Positions 33,385 to 43,654 of a stretch of 45,485 nucleotides of DNA are shown piece by piece. The stretch lies in contig JAHIQD010000012.1 of assembly GCA_018902795.1 (NCBI GenBank), positions 1-45,485 on the forward strand, given 5' to 3'. Numbering within the stretch: the first letter of the stretch is position 1; every line of letters starts with the position of its first letter. Below the pieces are notes generated by a model. That model was not told where the DNA came from. It searched no databases and was given only the letters and a program-made list of their open reading frames with translations. Origin of the DNA: Bacteroidota bacterium. GTDB taxonomy: Bacteria; Bacteroidota; Bacteroidia; Flavobacteriales; Weeksellaceae. The translations under genes were made by a program, and so were the position numbers.

Positions 33385-34854
33385 TTACATTAAGGAATAA
33401 GAAGTCCCGTCACGGCCGTCTTTCAGTTCGATTCCTTCTGCCAGTAAACGGTCGCGGATCTGGTCTGAAAGGTCAAAGTTTTTGGATTTTCTTGCCTGAT
33501 TTCTCAGTTCGATTAAAACCTGCAAAGTCTGGTCAAGTTTTTCATTATTGTTCTCTTCAATATTCTGCAAACCGAGCACTTCAAAAACAAAAGCGTTCAT
33601 CAGTTTTTTCAGTTTTTCAAAATCTTCTGCTGTAACCGTTTCCTTTTCATCTTTCAGTTTGAAGATAAAATTTACTGCTTCAAAAAGATGCGAAATTAAA
33701 ATTGGAGAATTGAAATCATCTGTTAAAGCGTTATAACATTTTTCTTTCCATTCTTTCATATTGAGTGTAGAAACCTGTTGATTGTCCGCCGCAGAAAACT
33801 GATTCAAAATTTTCATTGCTTCCATCAGTCTCTGGAAACCTTTTTCACTCGCCACCATCGCTTCATTTGAAATATCGAGAACACTTCTGTAATGCGCCTG
33901 CAAAAAGTTGAAACGTACAATGGTCGGATGAAAAGGCTTTTCAAAAAAATCGTTATTCCCGGAAACCAGTTCCATCGGAAGAATATAATTTCCGGTAGAT
34001 TTGCTCATTCTTTGCCCATTCATGGTGAGCATATTGGCGTGAAGCCAGTAATTTACAGGTTCGGTTCCGTTGCATGCTTTTCCCTGAGCCACTTCACATT
34101 CGTGATGAGGGAATTTAAGATCCATTCCGCCACCGTGAATATCGAATTTTTCTCCTAAATATTTTGTGGACATTGCAGTACATTCCAGATGCCATCCCGG
34201 AAAACCTTCTCCCCAAGGGGAATTCCAACGCATAATATGCGCAGGTGAAGCAGCTTTCCAAAGTGCAAAATCCTGAGGGTTTTTCTTTTCGTTCTGTCCG
34301 TCCAAATCCCGGGTATTGGCAAAAAGTTCTTCTATATTTCTCCGTGAAAGTTCGCCGTAATTCAAACCGCGACTATTGTATTCAAGCACATCGAAATAAA
34401 CGGAACCGTTGCTTTCGTACGCAAAACCTTTATCGATTAGTTTCTGGGTCAGTTCAATCTGTTCTAAAATATGACCGGTTGCGGTAGGTTCAATGGTTGG
34501 AGGAAGAAAGTTGAAAGTTTCCAAAACCTTGTGAAAATCTACCGTATATTTCTGTACGATTTCCATGGGCTCCAGTTTTTCGAGGCGCGACTGTTTCACA
34601 AATCTGTCATTGTCAACGTCGCCATCATCAGTTAAATGTCCTGCATCGGTAATGTTTCTTACATAACGCACTTTGTAACCAAGATGCATTAACGACCGGT
34701 AAATAAAATCGAAAGACATGAAAGTCCGCACATTTCCCAAATGTACATTGCTGTAAACAGTAGGGCCACAAACGTACATTCCGACGTTGTGTTCGTGGAT
34801 TGGCCTGAAGATTTCCTTTTCGCCGGAAAGAGAGTTGTATATTTTAAGTTCCAT
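33385..34854 (-). CDS. cysS: Cysteinyl-tRNA synthetase
   Basis: Class I aminoacyl-tRNA synthetase, 489 aa. Zinc ligands C29 (YVCGPTV), C225 (WHLECTAM), H250 and E254 (FPHHECEVAQ) are present, as are the HIGH-like motif (YSNVHLGN) and the KMSKS-like RMSKS (282-286). It is 55 bp downstream of folE, in the same direction, with no terminator between, so the two are probably co-transcribed. Confidence 0.97.
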   Translation of the reverse strand: MELKIYNSLSGEKEIFRPIHEHNVGMYVCGPTVYSNVHLGNVRTFMSFDFIYRSLMHLGYKVRYVRNITDAGHLTDDGDVDNDRFVKQSRLEKLEPMEIVQKYTVDFHKVLETFNFLPPTIEPTATGHILEQIELTQKLIDKGFAYESNGSVYFDVLEYNSRGLNYGELSRRNIEELFANTRDLDGQNEKKNPQDFALWKAASPAHIMRWNSPWGEGFPGWHLECTAMSTKYLGEKFDIHGGGMDLKFPHHECEVAQGKACNGTEPVNYWLHANMLTMNGQRMSKSTGNYILPMELVSGNNDFFEKPFHPTIVRFNFLQAHYRSVLDISNEAMVASEKGFQRLMEAMKILNQFSAADNQQVSTLNMKEWKEKCYNALTDDFNSPILISHLFEAVNFIFKLKDEKETVTAEDFEKLKKLMNAFVFEVLGLQNIEENNNEKLDQTLQVLIELRNQARKSKNFDLSDQIRDRLLAEGIELKDGRDGTSYSLM

Positions 34855-34909
34855 TAATTATAGTTTGAATGGTTTGAAGTATTCGAAAACAGTTGCAAAT
34901 GATTTCGGA

Positions 34910-35575
34910 TTAATCAAATTTTGCATGGCTTCCTACGTAATGCAGGAATTCCTGTCTGGTGATCGGGTTCGTTCTGAAAATTCCGCTTAATTCGGCGGTA
35001 ATGGTTGAACTGGCCGTGTCTTTAATTCCGCGGCAGTTGACGCACAAATGTTTTGCATCAATGATACAGGCAACATCTTTTGTTCCGAGAGCAGTTTTTA
35101 TGGCTTCAACAATCTGCATGGTCAATCTTTCCTGAACCTGCGGACGCTTTGCATAATGATCTACAATTCTGTTAATTTTCGACAGCCCGATTACTTCCCC
35201 GTTTGAAATATAGGCAACGTGCGCTTTCCCGATAATCGGTAAAAAGTGATGTTCGCAGAAAGAATACACCGTGATATCTTTTTCCACCAACATTTGTCGG
35301 TATTTATATTTGTTGGAGAATGTTGAAATTCCCGGTTTGTTTTCAGGAAGCAATCCGCCGAAAATTTCGTTGACATACATTTTTGCAACCCGTTTCGGGG
35401 AATCTTTCAAAGAATCATCGCTCATATCCAAACCTAAAGTTTCCATAATCTGATGAAAGTGGTGCTGGATGATTTCTATTTTTTCCTCAGGGGATTTTTC
35501 GAAAGCATCAGTTCTTAAAGGGGTATGATCTTTTCCGGTGAACAGGTCGTCGTCGTTTTCGATATCTTGGCTCAT
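34910..35575 (-). CDS. folE: GTP cyclohydrolase I
   Basis: Converts GTP to dihydroneopterin triphosphate for folate synthesis; 221 aa, normal length. Zinc ligands C107 and H110 (FCEHHFLP) and C178 (HLCVNCRG) and the active-site segment GLSKINRIVDHYAKRPQVQE are complete. The first about 25 residues are an acidic extension. First gene of a folE-cysS unit with its own promoter. Confidence 0.97.
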   Translation of the reverse strand: MSQDIENDDDLFTGKDHTPLRTDAFEKSPEEKIEIIQHHFHQIMETLGLDMSDDSLKDSPKRVAKMYVNEIFGGLLPENKPGISTFSNKYKYRQMLVEKDITVYSFCEHHFLPIIGKAHVAYISNGEVIGLSKINRIVDHYAKRPQVQERLTMQIVEAIKTALGTKDVACIIDAKHLCVNCRGIKDTASSTITAELSGIFRTNPITRQEFLHYVGSHAKFD

Positions 35576-35593
35576 ATTTTAATAATGAAAAGA

Positions 35594-35626
35594 CAAAATT
35601 AGGGATTTAATTTTTTTAAAACTACA
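35594..35626 (-). promoter_or_regulatory. Promoter of folE-cysS
   Basis: On the minus strand TTG (near 35626-35624), 22 bp, then TAATTTTG (35601-35594). Leader about 15 nt. Confidence 0.55.
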
Positions 35627-35684
35627 AAAGGCATAAAAGTTCGTTTTGGATTGAGTTCCGTTGAAAGTCTACGCTGATCTTTAA

Positions 35685-35715
35685 TAAAAAAACTCAGGAC
35701 CGGAATCCTGAGTTT
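35685..35715 (-). terminator. Terminator of ruvA-sprA
   Basis: Perfect 10-bp stem AAACTCAGGA (35690-35699) / TCCTGAGTTT (35706-35715), CCGGAA loop, T run on the minus strand. It is 12 nt past the sprA stop. Confidence 0.9.
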
Positions 35716-35727
35716 ACTGTTTATTTT

Positions 35728-38700
35728 TTAGAAACCGCCGCCGCTTCCTGCGAAGGTAAACGTTGCCGTTAACCCTGCCCTTACTGTTGAGAGCGGGAAC
35801 GCAGTAGAAATTTTATATTTCGTTAGCAGCTGATCGTAAAAGAACCTGAGGCTGAAATTCTGCGACATGTTATAATCAGCAGAAAGTTTGATGCTCATCA
35901 TTCTCTGTCCTCCTGTCACCTGTGAATCGTTCTGCAAAATATTGGTAATTCTGGTTTGGCTGTCTCTCAAAGAGAAATCGCCTCGGATATTCAGGTCACT
36001 TTTGATGGTTCTTTCTTTTCCTTTGAAATTCATTTTCAGTTTTAAATCTTTTAAGATGTAACCGAAACCGAAAATATATTCTTTCCCCGCATCTTCAGTC
36101 AAAGTATGATTTACCAAACCGAGCATAAACATTCTGTCGCGGTTGTACTGCGCCCTGAACTGCATATTGTTTCTCATCGTAACATCGGCTCCTACAAGCG
36201 GTGCAAAAGTTTCCACATAACCCACCTGGGAGAAAGTATAAGGATTAAATTCGTTTCCAAAAGCATCAACGCGAGGTGCGGTAGCATTGTTCTGCAAATT
36301 ATAATAATCTACACTTGACTGAATTCCCGAAGCGGTATAAGTGGAACTGTAACCGTGAAGAATATCAAATTTAGAGAACTGACTGTTCACCAAAGGAATA
36401 TTTTTAAGTCCGGAATACGTCACTCTCCAGTTTGGCAGCGGGAAGCCGGATTTTTTAGGATCCGAAAGCCTTCCGTTTACTGTCTTGCCTTCTACCGCAG
36501 CCTGAAAAGCAGGAATTAAAACATACGCATCGCCCAACCCTTTTCCTTTCGCAAAATCTGCTTCATTGTAAACTCCGCCGGATTGCAGATAGATCTGTTT
36601 TGCATTTTCATACATGGTATCATAAATGCTTTTTCCGTCAACAAAAGCAGTGCTGAAGGTCCAGGCTGTTTTGCTGTAGGTGATCATATCTGTTCCGAAA
36701 GAGAACTGGAAACCGTTTGCCGGATCGGAATCTGCATCCACATTATAACCACCCTGAATGAAATTGCTGTTGTAATTTTTCAAAACATTCAAATCAATCC
36801 GGAAATCATTCACTGGCATGATCTGCACATTGGCAAGGAAATTCTGGTTCTTCATCTGGGTGTACGGATCATTCATGTAATTTGAATTCGAGATCCAGCC
36901 GTTTTCAATAACCGTTCTTCGGATATCTGCCTGTGAACCCAAAAGGAAACTGTACGTCGGTCCGCCCAACGTCTGTCCGTAACCGTACCAGTTTGGTGCA
37001 GAAAGCAAGCCCGGAAGCACTGTTCCGTTGTTTTCGTTATAGGAAATATCAAGCTGCTTAACCGACGTTAAAGCATAAGCCACACTTTGCAGTGGATTCA
37101 GTTTGTTTTTAAATTGATAACTCTTGAAGGTTTTCTTTGAGTTTTTCTTCTGCCAAACCAAATTATAGGCATTATTCAGGGAATCAATTTCCTGTTTACG
37201 CTTCTGCATTTTGGTATTGATGGTCTGGAAATATTTAAACTTACTGAAAAATTTCGGTACATCCACCGTAGAAGTGGCGACGATATTATTCGTGTTCTGT
37301 CCGATACTTCCCAAACTTTCCTGTCTCTGAGTTTCCGGATTTACAAAACCTGTCATCACGGTACTTCTCGCATTCCAGTTATAGGTAAATCCGTAACCGA
37401 GTTCTGCATTGATGAAATCCAGATAAGGGAGATATTCAAACGGGAATCTGTAATTCAGCTGAACCCTGTGATTGTATAAAACCGGTCTTCCGGCACGCAG
37501 AGGATTCTCGAAAATCGATTTGCTGTTCATGTCATTCACATTCAGATTATCATTCAATGTTCTCATGGCTGAATTGATTTCCAGTTTCAGAGATTTAGTA
37601 AAATTAAATCCTAAGCCGTACTGCCATCCGAAATAGAAGTTTCTGTTTTTGATAACATCAAAATTCTGTCCGGAGTTTCCGTTTAGAATCGCTTCAATAT
37701 TTCTGAACTCGAGTTCGTTGTAATTTCTGTCGATTTCCGTTCTGAATGACAGTCTTGTCGGAATTGGATTGAAATTAACTTCTTTAATGAATCTTAAATA
37801 TTTATATGATTTTGCCGTATCGCTGATAATTTTATTGAACGGCCTTAAAACCCATGGCTTAAACGAATAATTGTAATCAACATAACCTCTCAAATACTGA
37901 CGGTAATTTTTCTTGGTATACACGTCACGATAATAATCATCATTATAAACCGCTGTCACCGAAAGGTTTTCCACATCATAGAATTTCGGTTTTCTGTTGG
38001 GATTCATGCGGTCTTTACGCATGTTGACCACACCGATGCTTCTTTGCTGCGTATAGGTTCTCGCCACTTTTTTCAGTTCTTCCCTGTTGGGCGCCTCCTC
38101 GAAAGTAACGTCGTTATCCAGAGGATTGTACTTCGGATCTTCAATCGTTTGCGTATAAGAATAATTCACAGGAATTTTCATCCCCACTTTTTCAGGTAAG
38201 AATTTATCCACATTCACGGTGGTATTTACATTGTAGGCAGAAAGGGTGGACTGTGCTCTTTCGGAAGGTTTTTCCGTAATCCCGCCAAATCCGATGGTGG
38301 AATAGGAAGCATTGGCATTCACCATTGCAAAATCGCCCAGGTTGAAATTAACGCTCGCATTTCCTGCGTAACCGCCTTTGTTTTCAATACCGGACAGACG
38401 GATTTCGTTCACCCAAAGTACCAGGTCTTTGGAAGTTGCTGCATCTTTATTCCGGACTCCAAGCATAATGGTCGTTACGTTTCCTAAACTTGGGCGTCCT
38501 TTGATAAAGATTTTTTTATTAGGGTCTATTGCACCGTATTCGAAATCTTCAGTTCTCTGATCAATAGCTACCGATGAATTCTGATCTCTTCTTAATTTCG
38601 CATCAATAAAATTCTGAACAGCAAGATTCACGTTGTTGGCTGAAGGCCATATCTCGAGCGGTGAAGTAGCGTTTCTCGGGGTGTACGTTAAAGATGTTTC

Positions 38701-41700
38701 GTACTCATAATAATTATCAGACGCATCACTTCCGAAACGGATAAAGAATTTGGCATTCGGGTCAAGACCGTTGCTTTGCGCTCCGGCTCTTACATCTTCA
38801 GCATGTACAAAAAGCTCTAAGTTATTGTAACGGCGCATATCCAAAGCTACATTTTTGAAAACCCCTCTTGAAGTTTTAGGCTCAATAGGTGCCGTTTTCA
38901 TATACAGTGAAGCTTCGTTCTGTCTTTGCGCACCGGCATTTCCGCTTAACACCTGACGGTCAATTCCCGGAGGAAGAACGTAAGGCGGCTGATTCAGTCC
39001 GTTTTCTTCAAGATTTACACTTCCAACATCCAGGTTTTTATTGTCTACAGGATTTACACCTTCAGTATCCGCGGTGTTGGTCGCAATATCTTTGGAGTAT
39101 TTTCTCCAGTCGCTTCTTACCAGATCCAAAGTTCCGAAACGGATGGTAGAAGTCTGATCGAAACCTGTTAAAAGCATTCTTGCAAATCTCACATTGTTCA
39201 GAACCGACGGATCATGAGCACCAGCGTCTGTCGTAAACTGAGACACCGGAACACGGAATAAATACCATTTATTGGTACCGGTTTGCCCGTTCTGGAATTT
39301 AGCTTCCACTTCTTTTTCGTCGACGATAAAATTCTGTCCCAAAGTAAGACTTGCTTTATCAAGGCTGATGTTGTACTGGTTATAGTTTTCGTTCTGATCG
39401 AGGTTGTAATCTCGGTTTACATCTTCTGCATCCGGAGTTTGGGTAGCAACCTCTAGCGTATTGCTCTGTGAGTTGCCTTCAGGACCGCGGAAATATTTAT
39501 ATCTTTCCAACAACGACGAAGCCTGAGTTCCCTGGAATTTATCGGACAGATAAAATACAAAATCATCATTTGCCGGATCCGGAACTTGGGTTACCGGATT
39601 GATGAAATTGGTACCGAATTTCGCGGCTTCACCCTGAGCATCCAAACCGTCATATCCTAAATCCTGCGCTGTTCTTTCTTCATTTTCTGTTGAGAAAGCA
39701 TATAAAATAGGGAACTGATTCGGCTGGCTTCCCCAGTTTGTCGTGGAAGTATTGGCCGGAACATTCGGGGTTGGCAAACCGTTTTCGTACTGCAGTTTTC
39801 CGTCTTTCAACACATCTTCTGAAACATTCCCTAAATGAAGCAACAATTTCGGATTGGCGCCTAAAGTATTTCCGTCTGCATAAGGATCCATCATCCAGAA
39901 TTCCACATATTCAATATTGGAATTCACGAAATTGGACACCGAAATCGGACGCATCAGACCTGCCCACCTTTCCTGAGTGGATTCGGTGTTTGGGTTCACG
40001 TTATAAGGACCTCTTTCATTCGGGAAATAGGTAATATCAAAAGTATTGGTATAAAGCTGTTCACCGGCAACAAAATCGCGTGAGTTATACAGTTCCTGAG
40101 TTTGAACACGTCTCGAAGCATGATTGGAAACTGCCTGCGCATTAATTCCGCTTGGTGCTTTACCGCCTATCCCGTAGAATCTCGGGTCAATATTATACCA
40201 GGTCAGCAAGCCTCTTCCGTTTCCGTGAGCGATATTATCATTAAGATTGGCGTTGGAGAAAAAAGGTTCCGGGTTGTGTTCCGGTTTTGAAGCCAAACTC
40301 CACATTGCAGGCTCTTTCAAAGAAATTTTAGAAGTCGTCTGTTCAAAATCGTCGATATAAGACTGGTCGCCGATTCCTTTGTTCTGTCCCGGAATTAAAT
40401 AAGCTCCTTCAGCTGCAAAACTTAAATTGGAGGGCGCTTCGGTGTTGACAAAAGGAATTTTATCGGTAAGTCTGGTAAGGAAAGGCAGTTCGTTATTGTA
40501 TAAAATATTGAAACCGGCCATGGTATTATTTACCGCTTCCTGCCCGAAATTTACTTTCTGGGTCAAAGGAGTCTCCGCATAATTAACCACTGTTCCGCCA
40601 ATCCTAAGATGCTCATTGAATTTTCTTTCTAAATTTAATCCTAAAAATCTTTTTCTCTGAGTATTAAACGTAAGTTGATTTTCAAGGGAAATATTAATCG
40701 CCTGACCCGACTGTTTCACGGTTTCATTAATGATATTCACCGTTCCGAGCATATAATCTACGGTATAATCAATCCCTTCCTGAAGCTGAACACCGTTTGC
40801 CGTCACTTTCACCGAACCTTGCGGAACATTGATGGCTCCTAAAGAAATACCGGTTCCCTGTGAACCTTTAAAACGGCCTTCCAATGTATATGCCAGTGCC
40901 AATCGGTTTTCCGAAGCTACATTTTTGAACTTGTCGTATAAATCATTGAAAACAAATTTTGGATCACTGCTTCCTAAAACGCCCTGAAGATAAGCACCGA
41001 AAGGTTTTGCCTTGGTGAAAATGATTTTTCCGTTTTCCGGGTCTACCGTAATGCCGGGCACAAAATCGAAAATACCGTCGCCGGTAACGCCGCCATTCTG
41101 CTGTAAATCGTTATTCATGTTCAAACGGTCCCAATTGAATAATTTCAGGAGGTTGCTGTCCTGAACAGGTGTTCCGGGTAAATAATTTACTTTTCCGTTT
41201 TGGGCATCTCTTAAATATACATTCAATAAAAATCCGTCCTGATTGATCTGATTGGAGTTTAATGAATAGATATTCTTCATCATCAAATCCCACATCGGTG
41301 TCGTCGTAGTGGTTTTTGTGTTGGATTTTAACAGCTTCGTAATCAAAACCGGGCTTTCTTCTGAAAACTCCCCAACTTTATATACTTTGTTGTCGCCGTT
41401 TAAGGTGTAGGTATAGGCTACCGTCAACAACTGATTATCATTAAGCCTCTGATTCAAGGACAAATAACCCAATTGTGGATGGAAGGTGAATTCGTTCTGG
41501 TTCAGTTTTCTTGCTTTTCTGTTGAAGATAAACTGTTCACCATCAGTATAATTTTCCGGGGAACCGCCGGCGTTCGGGAACGACTGTCCGTTGATTGCAT
41601 TGTACGCCGTATTGACATCACGGATTCCGGTTCCAAGATTTACAATTCCCTGATAAAGGCCGTTTTGGGAGTTATCCGGATATCCAGAAACGCCTTCCCC

Positions 41701-42795
41701 TAAATCACGGATCCCCAGGATTCCTTTCTGGTCCTGAAGATTGCCTGAACCCTGATCCAAAACCCAGGCTTCAATTCTCGTAATGCTGATTCTTGAATTA
41801 ATCTGAGGATAATTCAGCAAAGCATTGTCGTAACTGTTCAGGAAATAATGTCCTAAATAGTAGTGCTGATTGTCTTCGTAATCAATGGCATTCAGTTTGA
41901 AGGTATTCATCACACCGCCGCCCTGAGCGATGATGTTTCTGGCTTCACCCTGCTGTTGCGAAAAGACCAAAGTTCCGGTTGTTTTCCCAAGCTGGAATTC
42001 AGTTTTTAAACCGAATAAAGATTCCGAACCTCTAATTAAACTGGTAGAAAGCGGCATATTCACGTTACCGAACTCTACTCTTTTGATGATTTTATCTTCG
42101 CCACCGGTGGTTTTATCGTTTAATCCTTTACTCTGTAGATCTTTCCAGGTTCCTTTTGCCTGCCAAACCAAGTTCATCCGGTTCTCGAAGGCGAAACCGC
42201 TTTGGGTATCATAATTGGCTTTAAGCTGCAGATTTTCACCTACTTTACCCAATAATCCCAACTGAATCCTCTGCTGGATATCAATGGCAAAACTGGTTCT
42301 GTTCTGAGGTAAAATTAAAGGATTATCGATTTTCTGGTAAAGGCCGCCGATATCGAAAGAGGCGAATCCCTGAGGGATAATCTCAATTTTATTGCCGCCA
42401 AAAATGGATTCGAATAATTTGTTTTTAATGTTAACGCTTGGCAACAACCCTTTTTTCACCGCATCGGTTTGGTCTTTCCGGTAACCCAGGTTATTGGTGG
42501 ATGATTTTTCGCGGTAATATTCGCTCAGCTGATTATTGAGCATATACTGATGATATTCCGCAGAGGTCATCGATACCGGATTTCCCACCACCATATTCCC
42601 GATCTTCGGATACAGGAAATACATGCCGCTTGCCACATCATAAAATGCGTCGTAGCGGATAGGGTTAGGTAAAGAATAATCCTGTCGCACAGAGGAACTG
42701 TCGGAAGGTTTCACCTGCGCACTGACACTCGCAAATGAAAAACAAAGGAATATTAAAAATAAAAATTGATGCCTAAAAAAACTGTTCTTCTCCAA
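35728..42795 (-). CDS. sprA: Type IX secretion translocon protein SprA (Sov)
   Basis: A 2355-aa outer-membrane protein that forms the very large beta-barrel channel of the type IX secretion system, needed for secretion and gliding in flavobacteria. A signal peptide ends near residue 27 (FASVSAQ). The N-terminal SprA region (QRIQLGLLGKVGENLQLKANYD, FEFGNVNMPLST-like strands) is followed by long repeats of amphipathic strands to a C-terminus TATFTFAGSGGGF typical of outer-membrane proteins. Length is close to the roughly 2400 aa usual for the family. It starts 3 bp after ruvA, a conserved pair. No frameshift is seen in over 7 kb. Confidence 0.95.
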   Translation of the reverse strand: MEKNSFFRHQFLFLIFLCFSFASVSAQVKPSDSSSVRQDYSLPNPIRYDAFYDVASGMYFLYPKIGNMVVGNPVSMTSAEYHQYMLNNQLSEYYREKSSTNNLGYRKDQTDAVKKGLLPSVNIKNKLFESIFGGNKIEIIPQGFASFDIGGLYQKIDNPLILPQNRTSFAIDIQQRIQLGLLGKVGENLQLKANYDTQSGFAFENRMNLVWQAKGTWKDLQSKGLNDKTTGGEDKIIKRVEFGNVNMPLSTSLIRGSESLFGLKTEFQLGKTTGTLVFSQQQGEARNIIAQGGGVMNTFKLNAIDYEDNQHYYLGHYFLNSYDNALLNYPQINSRISITRIEAWVLDQGSGNLQDQKGILGIRDLGEGVSGYPDNSQNGLYQGIVNLGTGIRDVNTAYNAINGQSFPNAGGSPENYTDGEQFIFNRKARKLNQNEFTFHPQLGYLSLNQRLNDNQLLTVAYTYTLNGDNKVYKVGEFSEESPVLITKLLKSNTKTTTTTPMWDLMMKNIYSLNSNQINQDGFLLNVYLRDAQNGKVNYLPGTPVQDSNLLKLFNWDRLNMNNDLQQNGGVTGDGIFDFVPGITVDPENGKIIFTKAKPFGAYLQGVLGSSDPKFVFNDLYDKFKNVASENRLALAYTLEGRFKGSQGTGISLGAINVPQGSVKVTANGVQLQEGIDYTVDYMLGTVNIINETVKQSGQAINISLENQLTFNTQRKRFLGLNLERKFNEHLRIGGTVVNYAETPLTQKVNFGQEAVNNTMAGFNILYNNELPFLTRLTDKIPFVNTEAPSNLSFAAEGAYLIPGQNKGIGDQSYIDDFEQTTSKISLKEPAMWSLASKPEHNPEPFFSNANLNDNIAHGNGRGLLTWYNIDPRFYGIGGKAPSGINAQAVSNHASRRVQTQELYNSRDFVAGEQLYTNTFDITYFPNERGPYNVNPNTESTQERWAGLMRPISVSNFVNSNIEYVEFWMMDPYADGNTLGANPKLLLHLGNVSEDVLKDGKLQYENGLPTPNVPANTSTTNWGSQPNQFPILYAFSTENEERTAQDLGYDGLDAQGEAAKFGTNFINPVTQVPDPANDDFVFYLSDKFQGTQASSLLERYKYFRGPEGNSQSNTLEVATQTPDAEDVNRDYNLDQNENYNQYNISLDKASLTLGQNFIVDEKEVEAKFQNGQTGTNKWYLFRVPVSQFTTDAGAHDPSVLNNVRFARMLLTGFDQTSTIRFGTLDLVRSDWRKYSKDIATNTADTEGVNPVDNKNLDVGSVNLEENGLNQPPYVLPPGIDRQVLSGNAGAQRQNEASLYMKTAPIEPKTSRGVFKNVALDMRRYNNLELFVHAEDVRAGAQSNGLDPNAKFFIRFGSDASDNYYEYETSLTYTPRNATSPLEIWPSANNVNLAVQNFIDAKLRRDQNSSVAIDQRTEDFEYGAIDPNKKIFIKGRPSLGNVTTIMLGVRNKDAATSKDLVLWVNEIRLSGIENKGGYAGNASVNFNLGDFAMVNANASYSTIGFGGITEKPSERAQSTLSAYNVNTTVNVDKFLPEKVGMKIPVNYSYTQTIEDPKYNPLDNDVTFEEAPNREELKKVARTYTQQRSIGVVNMRKDRMNPNRKPKFYDVENLSVTAVYNDDYYRDVYTKKNYRQYLRGYVDYNYSFKPWVLRPFNKIISDTAKSYKYLRFIKEVNFNPIPTRLSFRTEIDRNYNELEFRNIEAILNGNSGQNFDVIKNRNFYFGWQYGLGFNFTKSLKLEINSAMRTLNDNLNVNDMNSKSIFENPLRAGRPVLYNHRVQLNYRFPFEYLPYLDFINAELGYGFTYNWNARSTVMTGFVNPETQRQESLGSIGQNTNNIVATSTVDVPKFFSKFKYFQTINTKMQKRKQEIDSLNNAYNLVWQKKNSKKTFKSYQFKNKLNPLQSVAYALTSVKQLDISYNENNGTVLPGLLSAPNWYGYGQTLGGPTYSFLLGSQADIRRTVIENGWISNSNYMNDPYTQMKNQNFLANVQIMPVNDFRIDLNVLKNYNSNFIQGGYNVDADSDPANGFQFSFGTDMITYSKTAWTFSTAFVDGKSIYDTMYENAKQIYLQSGGVYNEADFAKGKGLGDAYVLIPAFQAAVEGKTVNGRLSDPKKSGFPLPNWRVTYSGLKNIPLVNSQFSKFDILHGYSSTYTASGIQSSVDYYNLQNNATAPRVDAFGNEFNPYTFSQVGYVETFAPLVGADVTMRNNMQFRAQYNRDRMFMLGLVNHTLTEDAGKEYIFGFGYILKDLKLKMNFKGKERTIKSDLNIRGDFSLRDSQTRITNILQNDSQVTGGQRMMSIKLSADYNMSQNFSLRFFYDQLLTKYKISTAFPLSTVRAGLTATFTFAGSGGGF

Positions 42796-42798
42796 ATG

Positions 42799-43383
42799 TT
42801 AAATATTTTTTAAAATTTGCTTCACTAAATCTTCTACAGAAAGCTCCGGATTTTGCTTAAGAAACCGGTCTGCAATTTTCTCGCTCATCTTTTTGGCAAT
42901 ACCCAAAACCTCTAATGCAGATAACGCTTCTTCTTTTACTTTATTATTTACAAATGTAGAAATATTTTCTTCAGATCCCTTGAATTTTTGGACTTTATCG
43001 CGCAAATCAACAATGATACGCTCAGCAGTTTTGGTGCCGATTCCCTTTACCTTTTGCAGCAGCAAACTGTTGTTATTCATAATCGCTGTAGCGATTTCTT
43101 CGAGGCTTAAAGAGGACAGCATAATGAGGGCTGAAACCGGCCCCACTCCGTTAACACTTATTAACAGATTGAAGAGTTCTTTTTCTAAAATAGTGTTAAA
43201 GCCGAAAAGCAGATGCGCGTCTTCGCGGATAATCTGCTGAATATTGAGAAAGGTTGGCTTTCCTAAAACCAGTTTTTCTGAAGTCTGAAGGCTGATCCCG
43301 ACATAGTATCCAACGCCGTTGACGTCAATAATGACTGAGGTGGGATTAAGCTCCTGAACCGTCCCTTTTAAAGAATAAATCAT
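42799..43383 (-). CDS. ruvA: Holliday junction DNA helicase subunit RuvA
   Basis: Branch-migration subunit that binds four-way junctions and loads RuvB; 194 aa. The N-terminal OB fold (MIYSLKGTVQELNPTSVIID), two helix-hairpin-helix motifs (ISVNGVGPVSALIMLS at 75-90 and KVKGIGTKTAERIIVDL at 111-127), an acidic linker and the C-terminal RuvB-binding domain (about 147-194) are all present. It is 3 bp upstream of sprA, so sprA probably depends on its transcript. A TATATTTG box lies 20 nt upstream. Confidence 0.96.
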   Translation of the reverse strand: MIYSLKGTVQELNPTSVIIDVNGVGYYVGISLQTSEKLVLGKPTFLNIQQIIREDAHLLFGFNTILEKELFNLLISVNGVGPVSALIMLSSLSLEEIATAIMNNNSLLLQKVKGIGTKTAERIIVDLRDKVQKFKGSEENISTFVNNKVKEEALSALEVLGIAKKMSEKIADRFLKQNPELSVEDLVKQILKNI

Positions 43384-43402
43384 GTGATGTTTTTGAAGAA
43401 TC

Positions 43403-43410
43403 CAAATATA
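43403..43410 (-). promoter_or_regulatory. -7 element of the ruvA-sprA promoter
   Basis: TATATTTG on the minus strand, 20 nt before the ruvA start. No TTG is found at the expected distance upstream, so this is a partial promoter match. Confidence 0.4.
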
Positions 43411-43561
43411 AGATTTTTAAAATTTTAATCCTTACTGTTTTCTTCTTTCTAATGAAATAACCATTATTTTGCGGTCTTTTGCTTAAAACAGCATCAGGAA
43501 CACAGGTATTGCTATTTTCATTTATTACGCAGTTTAATTGGAGGCTTCCCCATTACTCATC

Positions 43562-43616
43562 CATTGCTTTGACTTTCCTTTGACATTCCTTTGATATTGC
43601 TTTGACATTGCTTTGA
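43562..43616. repeat. Five 11-bp tandem repeats
   Basis: Consecutive units CATTGCTTTGA, CTTTCCTTTGA, CATTCCTTTGA, TATTGCTTTGA and CATTGCTTTGA. The last four bases TTGA are invariant. The array lies between the WYL regulator stop and the ruvA promoter region. Confidence 0.85.
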
Positions 43617-43654
43617 GTTAATGACCACGCTGACCCATCCTGAAATAACTTTTT

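Noticed and set aside
35728..42795. Possible fusion or frameshift in the 7-kb frame
   Set aside because: The frame is continuous and its length and ends match SprA.
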